Positions 1-6,582 of a DNA stretch of 26,064 bases are shown here, piece by piece. Both the position numbers and the translations under genes were made by a program. How positions within the stretch are numbered: the stretch's first letter is position 1; every line of letters starts with the position of its first letter. The notes below the pieces were generated by a model. That model made no database searches and had not been told where the DNA came from. It saw only the letters and a list, made by a program, of their open reading frames with translations. The DNA is from Scatosoma sp045644545 (lineage in GTDB: Bacteria > Bacillota > Clostridia > Christensenellales > Borkfalkiaceae). The stretch lies in the NCBI GenBank assembly GCA_045644545.1, contig JAZRHC010000030.1, forward strand, positions 1 through 26,064, in the 5' to 3' direction.

Positions 1-2
1 TG

Positions 3-104
3 GTTATGGACTATTATGTCTACTATTACAATAATATTCGTCCTCACAGTTCTTTGAACTACGACACACCCATACAACATCAACTTAATAAAATTGTCAT
101 TTGA
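3..104 (+). CDS. IS3-type transposase, C-terminal end (partial)
   Basis: The frame open from the left edge ends at TGA 102-104 and gives 33 residues containing YYNNIRPHSSLNYDTP. This is the characteristic end of the DDE integrase core in IS3-family OrfB transposases, where the pattern YN..RPH.SL.Y.TP follows the last catalytic glutamate. The rest of the gene lies outside the window, so intactness and the IS3 subgroup cannot be judged. No inverted repeat could be assigned with confidence in the AT-rich DNA after the stop. It places an insertion sequence directly to the left of the acetyltransferase gene. Confidence 0.8.
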   Translation, partial: VMDYYVYYYNNIRPHSSLNYDTPIQHQLNKIVI

Positions 105-148
105 TTTTCTATTTTTTTGTCCAATTTTTGTTACCAATTTCCAACCCC

Positions 149-176
149 GTCATTCTGAGCGTAGCGAAGAATCTCC
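149..176 (+). repeat. Dispersed repeat, copy 1 (overlaps 3' end of GNAT gene)
   Basis: These 28 bases are identical to 1036-1063, and a diverged inverted copy occupies 971-1004. Its core reads CATTCTGAGCGTAGCGAAGA. Sequences of this kind are dispersed in many bacterial genomes and give the spurious translations HSERSEES and VILSVAKN in two frames. Here the copy supplies the last eight codons and the stop of the minus-strand acetyltransferase gene. Confidence 0.75.
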
Positions 177-905
177 TTTCCCCTCAATCCTCAGCCAACA
201 CACCTTCCCGTCCGCTTCTTTCATTCCTAACTTCTTTTGCAACGCCAAAGAAGCAAGGTTATCCACGATCACGTGCCCGTAGGGCGCTCTTCCTTCCGCG
301 AGATATCGGTTGGCAAGCCGCTTTTCCAGCTCCTCTGCGTACCCTTTTCTCCGAAACGCAGGAAAGATATGCAACATTCCCATACTCCCCTCGGGGTGCG
401 AACCGATAAACCCCACGAATTCCCCGTCCGCGTTGAATCCGCAGAAGATCTTACCCGCCAAAAACAGCCGTTCGAGATTTTCGGGCGATTCCAGATCGTA
501 GTTTTGCTTTATGACCTCGATCTCCGCCCGCTCCGCGCGCCGAAAATCCAGCTCTCCCTTCACTGCGAGCGGTTCTCTGCCGAGATAAGCGATTTGAAAA
601 CATACCGTTTCGCGGCTGACTTTCAAGAGTCTGTACACGGTATTTCTCGCCGCGCCCTCCCTTGCCACGAGCCAACGGCTCCCGCTTATAAAAGAGTTAG
701 GCTCGAGCGCGGCAAGCGCGCGTTCCGCTTCCGCCTCGGTTTCGGCGGCGAGCATTAAGATCCCGCTTTGGGTATGCTCGACGAACACGGCGCGTTCGGA
801 AGCGTAGAGGATATTCCCGCCGCCTTTCACACACTCGGAAATATCGATATAAAGAAGTGGATTTTTCGCGCAAAATGCAAGCGCGACGTTTTGTAATACG
901 TTCAT
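150..905 (-). CDS. GNAT-family N-acetyltransferase
   Basis: A 251-residue protein whose C-terminal half carries GNAT features: a beta strand and acetyl-CoA pyrophosphate loop around residues 178-190 (MLHIFPAFRRKGYA, matching the Q/R-x-x-G-x-A motif), then a helix and the VDNLASLALQKKLGM segment (214-228) typical of motif B. GNAT enzymes transfer an acetyl group from acetyl-CoA to an amine; the substrate cannot be read from sequence. The N-terminal 130 residues are not recognised and may form a second, degenerate GNAT-like lobe. The start at 905 lies 7 nt after a perfect TATAAT with no ribosome binding site, suggesting a leaderless mRNA. The last eight residues (GDSSLRSE) and the stop come from a dispersed repeat, so the native C-terminus was probably altered. 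Confidence 0.8.
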   Translation of the reverse strand: MNVLQNVALAFCAKNPLLYIDISECVKGGGNILYASERAVFVEHTQSGILMLAAETEAEAERALAALEPNSFISGSRWLVAREGAARNTVYRLLKVSRETVCFQIAYLGREPLAVKGELDFRRAERAEIEVIKQNYDLESPENLERLFLAGKIFCGFNADGEFVGFIGSHPEGSMGMLHIFPAFRRKGYAEELEKRLANRYLAEGRAPYGHVIVDNLASLALQKKLGMKEADGKVCWLRIEGKGDSSLRSE

Positions 906-912
906 AGATACT

Positions 913-940
913 ATTATACACCAAATGGAAATTTTGTCAA
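913..940 (-). promoter_or_regulatory. Sigma-A promoter of the GNAT gene (leaderless)
   Basis: On the minus strand a perfect TTGACA (935-940) and a perfect TATAAT (913-918) are separated by 16 nt. The usual initiation distance puts the first transcribed base at about 905-907, which is the ATG of the acetyltransferase. There is therefore no space for a Shine-Dalgarno sequence. Confidence 0.8.
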
Positions 941-970
941 GGGGGTACTGCCAATTTTTTTATAAACGAA

Positions 971-1064
971 GGGATTCTTCGTCGCTATCGCTCCTCAGAA
1001 TGACACAGTCTGTCATTCTGCATTCTCCCTCCCCCGTCATTCTGAGCGTAGCGAAGAATCTCCT
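971..1064. repeat. Inverted pair of dispersed repeats
   Basis: The left arm 971-1004 is a slightly diverged reverse complement of the right arm 1036-1064, with small insertions around 981-994. The two arms are about 31 bp apart and could form a long hairpin. Together with copy 1 at 149-176 they bracket the acetyltransferase gene. No transposase belonging to this repeat is visible. Confidence 0.7.
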
Positions 1065-1073
1065 TTTCCTTAC

Positions 1074-1107
1074 AGCGCAAAAACGGCGATGCATTTCTGC
1101 ATCGCCG
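1074..1107 (-). terminator. Intrinsic terminator of the lipoprotein/vWA operon
   Basis: A perfect 10-bp stem (1084-1093 with 1098-1107, arms CGGCGATGCA/TGCATCGCCG) closes a 4-nt loop. On the minus strand it is followed by GTTTTTGCG. It lies about 50 bp past the stop codon of the 1233-residue lipoprotein gene and is the only strong minus-strand terminator seen downstream of the long operon. Confidence 0.85.
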
Positions 1108-1158
1108 CCCTTGTTCGCTATTCGTTAAGCTTTAAAGACTTAACCTTTTATTGCTTGA

Positions 1159-4100
1159 TTAAGCTACAAAAGTCCAAGTGCTTCCGTTATAAGTCATAAC
1201 GACCGAATTACCGTCTGCGCTCAAAACAAGCGAGTCAATCCCGCCGAAAGGAAGAGACGAAGGATTCAAGACCGTCATATCGCCCGCAGCGGGAACAGAG
1301 AATGCATAACCGTCCGTCGTTGCCGTCGTTTCAATACTGGTATTGAATTCTACTCTCCACGTCATACTCGGATAATTCATCGCGTCGCCAACCACGATCG
1401 AAATAGTATTCGCATCCGTGCATTGAACCAAAGCATAAATACCATTCGTTCTATCCGTCCAGGTCTGTTTTTGTTGAAGCACTGCAACGGGATCGATGGC
1501 TTCGTTCGAATCGCCCGAATCACCCGTGCTACCCGCGCTTGCGCCCGTGCCGGTAAACGTGAATTCATAGAATTTCATACTCGTACCTTGATATTCCCAA
1601 GTACCAGCCAAAACGCTCGTATCCGTATCCGAAATCTTCGTCATTACCAAAGTACCGATCGTCAACTGACCGTCTACAAATTTCAGCGTGTAAATGTCGG
1701 TTGCCGTACCGTCTTTATAAATCGTGATATTGCCTTCGCCGTCGATCGACCAAGTATAGTCGCCTTGATTTGCAGACTGATTGATATCCAACGTTACGGT
1801 AAGATTAGAAGGTTCTACGATTTGCGCAAACGTGAAGTCGTAAATCGTTATCACTCCACCAAGATCCATTTCATATTTCCAGCTACCCGCAAGAACGCTC
1901 GTATCCGTATCCGAATATTTCGTAAGAGTCTTGGGATAAGAGGTGGAGTTTGCCGTCAATACGCCGTCAACGAACGTAAGCGCGTACGTTTCCGAGAAAG
2001 AAGCTACCTCGCTGCCATTGTAAACGGTGATATTGCCGTTCGCGTCGATCGAATACGTATATTCGCCTTGATTTGCCGACGCATTAACGTCCGTCGTTAC
2101 GGTAAACGCCGCCGTCGGGCCGCTAATTTGTTCGTCGGATTCAGCCGCTTCGAAATCAACGTAGAAATCGTAGTCAAATGATTCGGAGAATTGAACGCCG
2201 AAAGAAATTCTTTGCGCTTCTTCCACCTCGAATACAAGACCGCCGCCAACTTTTACGCCGTCGAGAACAAACAAGAATTCTCCTACAACCATTTCATCAG
2301 AACCCCAGTAATTCGCGTAAACTACATAAGTACCTGCCTTTTCTGCGTTGAAGAAAAGCTCCGTCACGTTCGCGTGTTCGCCGGCGTACAAGTTCACCGA
2401 ACTATTGATTTCAAGCTCAACGGGCCATACGTACGCTTCTTCGCCCTCGATTTGACCAAGATTGTTATACCAAATTTCATTTTCGTATTCGTCGAGCTTG
2501 CCGGTGTTGATATTCAGCATCCAACCAGCCCAGCCTTGACCAAACTGCGCGGAAACCTTCGCAAGGTCAAACGCCGTCGTCGTGCCTACGTTGGTCGCGT
2601 CCGCGTTCGCCGTGAAGGTCAAGTCGTATACCGATTCGTCTTCATTCCAAGCCGTGGTATAGTTGAAGTAAACGATTGCTTCTGCCGCGATATCGGTAAA
2701 CGAACCCGTTCCGTCCGCATTGAAGCTTACGTAATAAACGTCGCTGAACTCATAAGTCTGCATACTGAATTCTCTATACACCCACTTGCCGACGAGCGCG
2801 TTCTCTTCGGTGAGCTTTTCGAGCTTACAGTCGTCGATAACAAATTCATAGTCCTTATTCAAGGAAAGAACTTCATCGAACTCGTAGCCGTTCACGAATT
2901 TCGTCGTGAATTTTTGTTCTTCTTCGTCCCATTCATAGGAATATTGCGCGCTATACGCGTTCAGAACGTCTTTTTCCGCTTCTTCGTCGTATTCGTAAAC
3001 CTGATAGGTTACTTCGAATGCGTCTTCAAACTCGCTGAACGCAACGGTATAAACGTTCAAACCATCTTCGTTCTGATAACGGTACGAGCCCGAAAGCACT
3101 TCGTCCATATCGGGGCGAGCCTTCACGGTAACCTTCACCGTTTCCGTAAGCGTTGCTACCGCGTTGGACGTAAGCGTTACGTTATATTCGCCCGCAACTT
3201 CGGTGTTAAGCTCGTATACGGTCGCGAAGCCTCCTTCATATCCCGACGACCAAGAGATATCCTTCGTTCTGATTTGCCCTTCGTTATCTACCGTAGCGGT
3301 ATACGTTTGGTCTTCGCCCTTGTCGAACGTTGCGCCCAAAAGAACGAGATCGCCCGTATATACGGTTATTTCGGAAGCAGACTGGGGAACGTAGAAAGCT
3401 TCGCCACTCCAATCTTCGCCGCCGTATACGTACTGCACTGCGCTCATTTGCGTAGGAACAGCCGCAACGACTTTCACCTTCAACGCTTTGGCAACGCCGT
3501 TAATCGTGAGCGTGATATCGTATTCGCCTACCGAATAAGAGCTGATATTGATTGCCCATTTGCCGGATTCGTCCGCTTCATAACTTGTAAATACCTCCCA
3601 GTTATCGATCGGATCGCCGCTTGCTTCCACCGTCGTTAAAGAGGGAATCGCGGTAGCGGGCGCAACGTCCTTGAAGAACAACTGTGCGCTCTTTCCCTTT
3701 TCCATCGTGATCGTATCTACGACTTCCGCGTCATTTGCGTCCACTAACTTATAAGAAGACATCACGACTTCTTCCATCGGATAAGGATTGACTACGGTGT
3801 TGTCGAGAATCTGATTAATTTCGATTTCGGTTACCGTGCTCGCTTCCACGCCGTCTTTTACTGCATAAACGCCGTCTGCGTCCGCGCTGGGCTCGGTTAC
3901 CGTGTCGTATTCGGTGTACTTTTCAATTTTTACGTTCGCCGTCTTGATCGCGTACGTTGCCGAATCGAGCTTGAAACTTACGGAAACTACGTTCAAATAA
4001 TCATACGAATCTAAATAGCCGAAGCTGAAAGAATTTACGCCTTCCGCAACGGTTGCCGCAAAGTCCTGATTCTTGTTTGCTTCGCCAAGGGCATACAGAT

Positions 4101-4860
4101 CGCCGATCAACGCTTCCACACCGCAAGAGGATTTCACACCGTAGATCAAGTTTTCGAATTCGTAGCCGTTGAGGTTCGCCGCAGTGATACCTTCGCTGTC
4201 CTCTTCCACCTTAACGGTAAGCTTGGAAACTACGCCGTCGACTTCTTTCAGACCGAACACGTTGCCGTCCTTATCCAACGAATAATACGCGTTGGACGTA
4301 GCAACGCCATCCGACCACGAGCTAGTTGTCGCCGTCGCTACGTTGAGATATTGCTCGCCGAAGGTATAATCGATCGTCGAGGTCGAATAGCCCTTATCTT
4401 CTACGATTTGACCGCCCTTCACTTCGGATTTTTTCACAACGCCAAGCGCAAGAGCTTTCGCAACCGTGGAAACGTCGGGCGCGGAAACCTGATAACCGCA
4501 ATCGGGACATTCACCGAATGCGTTCACCGCAGAGTGAGTAGCCGCGTCTTTTTTCACGTCGTGTCCGCAGGTCGCCGCATAGTAGTGACCTTCCGCGTCG
4601 CCCGTCAAAACGGTTTCGAATTCGTGCTGGCAAAGAACGTATTCGCAAACGTCGCAAACGCCGTCGTTGTTAGCGTCGCTGTGTCCGTCAACGTCTTTCT
4701 TTTCCGAATCGTGACCCTTGCAGGTTGCCGCGTGCCAGTGTGCGGTTGCGCTGGTAGACCAGGTTTCCGCATACGTGTGTTTGTGAACTTCGTCTTCACA
4801 ACCGACGAACGCGCCCGTTGCAAGAAGAAGACACAATGCTAAAGAGATACCTTTCTTCAT
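1159..4860 (-). CDS. Large secreted lipoprotein with His/Cys-rich N-terminus and lipocalin-like repeats
   Basis: A 1233-residue protein with a type II signal peptide (MKKGISLALCLLLATGAFVG, then Cys21 as predicted lipidation site), so it should be anchored outside the membrane. Residues 26-125 hold two related His/Cys modules with CxxC pairs (CDVC, CPDC) and AATC motifs, possibly metal-binding. The middle resembles beta-rich surface proteins. From about residue 590 a motif of the form L-x-G-x-W/Y-x-Y followed by an aromatic strand recurs four times (for example VLAGSWKYE and VLAGTWEYQG). The last two occurrences belong to a tandem duplication of about 100 residues containing SANQG and GNIT. 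The start has a strong AAAGGAGG site. It is very acidic. It lies 75 bp after the 548-residue lipoprotein gene and may be co-transcribed or have its own promoter. No enzymatic domain is recognised. Confidence 0.85.
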   Translation of the reverse strand: MKKGISLALCLLLATGAFVGCEDEVHKHTYAETWSTSATAHWHAATCKGHDSEKKDVDGHSDANNDGVCDVCEYVLCQHEFETVLTGDAEGHYYAATCGHDVKKDAATHSAVNAFGECPDCGYQVSAPDVSTVAKALALGVVKKSEVKGGQIVEDKGYSTSTIDYTFGEQYLNVATATTSSWSDGVATSNAYYSLDKDGNVFGLKEVDGVVSKLTVKVEEDSEGITAANLNGYEFENLIYGVKSSCGVEALIGDLYALGEANKNQDFAATVAEGVNSFSFGYLDSYDYLNVVSVSFKLDSATYAIKTANVKIEKYTEYDTVTEPSADADGVYAVKDGVEASTVTEIEINQILDNTVVNPYPMEEVVMSSYKLVDANDAEVVDTITMEKGKSAQLFFKDVAPATAIPSLTTVEASGDPIDNWEVFTSYEADESGKWAINISSYSVGEYDITLTINGVAKALKVKVVAAVPTQMSAVQYVYGGEDWSGEAFYVPQSASEITVYTGDLVLLGATFDKGEDQTYTATVDNEGQIRTKDISWSSGYEGGFATVYELNTEVAGEYNVTLTSNAVATLTETVKVTVKARPDMDEVLSGSYRYQNEDGLNVYTVAFSEFEDAFEVTYQVYEYDEEAEKDVLNAYSAQYSYEWDEEEQKFTTKFVNGYEFDEVLSLNKDYEFVIDDCKLEKLTEENALVGKWVYREFSMQTYEFSDVYYVSFNADGTGSFTDIAAEAIVYFNYTTAWNEDESVYDLTFTANADATNVGTTTAFDLAKVSAQFGQGWAGWMLNINTGKLDEYENEIWYNNLGQIEGEEAYVWPVELEINSSVNLYAGEHANVTELFFNAEKAGTYVVYANYWGSDEMVVGEFLFVLDGVKVGGGLVFEVEEAQRISFGVQFSESFDYDFYVDFEAAESDEQISGPTAAFTVTTDVNASANQGEYTYSIDANGNITVYNGSEVASFSETYALTFVDGVLTANSTSYPKTLTKYSDTDTSVLAGSWKYEMDLGGVITIYDFTFAQIVEPSNLTVTLDINQSANQGDYTWSIDGEGNITIYKDGTATDIYTLKFVDGQLTIGTLVMTKISDTDTSVLAGTWEYQGTSMKFYEFTFTGTGASAGSTGDSGDSNEAIDPVAVLQQKQTWTDRTNGIYALVQCTDANTISIVVGDAMNYPSMTWRVEFNTSIETTATTDGYAFSVPAAGDMTVLNPSSLPFGGIDSLVLSADGNSVVMTYNGSTWTFVA

Positions 4861-4935
4861 AATGTAAGCCTCCTTTGACTTAATTTTTTATTTTTAAGAA
4901 GAAGCCGAAACTTCTTTTTAAACGGTTTTGTCCGA

Positions 4936-6582
4936 TCAGATATAATACCCGCAAGCCATCAGCCATTGGTCTTCGTGCGCGCAATAGATTCGCGGGTTGC
5001 GGTCGGTTTCCGCCCAGCCGTTGCCGTCCATAAACAAACGCTGGTTTTCGCAATACCCTTGCAGGAAATATTGCAGCTCCTGCGTTACGGGGAATACTCC
5101 GTTTTTGCAATAGTCCGCGTAGCCTTTCAACCCTACCAGTTCTTCGGGCACGCCGAGTTCTTGATGCTGTCCGTACGCTTGTTCCCAAGCGTCTGCCTGC
5201 GCTTTCATACCCGCATAGCCTTCAATAAACAACTTGAAGTTTTCCTCGGGATTGATCGTGAGCGCTTTATTCCCTGCGTATTCGATCATAGTAAACGCCG
5301 TACCCAGGAAATCGTTTGCGGGAATAGAGATCGTCGCGTAGAGGATTGGACCGTAGCCGTGTGCGTAGCCGTTCGCTTCGCCCGCAAAGAATTCTTCGCT
5401 ATACAGATGATATACGCCCGTATCCGGATTGAATTTAAAACGCGAGCCGTCGAAGATCCAGTTTCCGCCCGAATAGTTTTCGCAAGTCGTCCAAGATCCC
5501 GACGAAGCGTAAAGCTCGGGCAAATAATACTCGTCGATTTTCGGACATTCCGCAAGAATTTCAAGAACGGTTTTATAATCGTTGAATTTCCCGTCGTCCA
5601 CCGTTTTTAAGTGCTGCCATTCTTCTTTGATCGCCGTTCGCACGGTAGAAGAAAGCGCCGAAATCGCGGGAAGAGCTTGGATATCCGACCATTCGAGCGT
5701 TTTCCATCTCTTCAATTCTTTGCCGAACAGCTCGTACATTTCCTCAGGCACCATCCACGCCGCGTTGGAATATTCGCGCTCGTAATCCGTTTCGTATACG
5801 AGGTTGAAATCCACGTCCACGGGATAGATCGCGTTTCTGTGCTCGGCGCGAACGACGAAGGTGAATACGTTTCCGATCATATCTTCCGACACGCTCATCT
5901 GATAATAGAAATTTTTCGTGAAACCCTTGGATTCGCCGCCGCCGTCCTGCGTGTACGCAAACACCTTGAACTGCGACGAGCCGTAGTAAACGTCCAGAAT
6001 CGGATTGATGGTCTGCGTGTTTACGTTTAGCCACGATTCGATGGAATACGTTCCGCTTGCACGGGGATAAAATTCAAAAAAAATTTTATGGTTATCCTGT
6101 TTTATCGTCGCTCGATACTGCCCCGTTTTCGAAAGCGAAATACAGTTATATAAGCCCGTTCCCTTACCGTTTCCCGCGCTCAGCTTATAAAGCTCGATCT
6201 CCACTTCACGCTCGTCGTTGGTGGCGCGGTAGATATTGGGATTATAGGTATAGCCTGCGGGCAGGTTCACGAGGGAAACTTGATAATCGCCGTCGAGGTT
6301 CTCCGCTTTCGCTACGCCCGTTTCGTCGAACTCGGCGCGTTTGAGCGTGTAGCCGTCGCTCCATTGAGCCGTGATTTGTTCCGTAGGAATATACGGCGCA
6401 CCGTTAAAAATCAGGCTCGCGTAGAAGGTGTAGCCCGTTTCGTCCTCGCTCGGGTTTTCGGGTTCTTCCGTTCCGGGGGGCGTGGGGTCGCCACCGCCCT
6501 CGGTCGCGTGCGTATAATCACCGCAGGACGCGAATGCAAACAGGAGAATAAACGCAAGGAAATTTACGATAAATCTTTTCAC
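4936..6582 (-). CDS. Predicted lipoprotein, last coupled gene of the MoxR/vWA operon
   Basis: A 548-residue protein with a type II signal peptide ending in FAFASC (Cys20), then a Pro/Glu/Thr-rich linker (residues about 28-50) of the sort that spans the cell wall. The next part (about 50-130) resembles a carboxypeptidase-regulatory or Ig-like beta domain (NGAPYIPTEQITAQW, DGDYQVSLVNLPAGY). The remainder is beta-rich then helical and rich in Trp and Tyr; no family is recognised. The start is GTG at 6582 inside a GTGA overlap with the upstream vWA gene, with a very good AAAGGAGG ribosome binding site, so translation should be coupled to the vWA genes. This makes it a likely extracytoplasmic partner of that membrane complex. 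Confidence 0.8.
   Translation of the reverse strand: MKRFIVNFLAFILLFAFASCGDYTHATEGGGDPTPPGTEEPENPSEDETGYTFYASLIFNGAPYIPTEQITAQWSDGYTLKRAEFDETGVAKAENLDGDYQVSLVNLPAGYTYNPNIYRATNDEREVEIELYKLSAGNGKGTGLYNCISLSKTGQYRATIKQDNHKIFFEFYPRASGTYSIESWLNVNTQTINPILDVYYGSSQFKVFAYTQDGGGESKGFTKNFYYQMSVSEDMIGNVFTFVVRAEHRNAIYPVDVDFNLVYETDYEREYSNAAWMVPEEMYELFGKELKRWKTLEWSDIQALPAISALSSTVRTAIKEEWQHLKTVDDGKFNDYKTVLEILAECPKIDEYYLPELYASSGSWTTCENYSGGNWIFDGSRFKFNPDTGVYHLYSEEFFAGEANGYAHGYGPILYATISIPANDFLGTAFTMIEYAGNKALTINPEENFKLFIEGYAGMKAQADAWEQAYGQHQELGVPEELVGLKGYADYCKNGVFPVTQELQYFLQGYCENQRLFMDGNGWAETDRNPRIYCAHEDQWLMACGYYI

Noticed and set aside
94..409. Short plus-strand frames containing HSERSEES and VILSVAKN
   Set aside because: These are known spurious translations of a dispersed DNA repeat, and they overlap the acetyltransferase gene.
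1423..3639. Two long plus-strand frames (252 and 482 codons) opposite the large lipoprotein gene
   Set aside because: They are antisense shadows of the lipoprotein gene, lack ribosome binding sites and give Arg/Val/Phe-rich unstructured translations.
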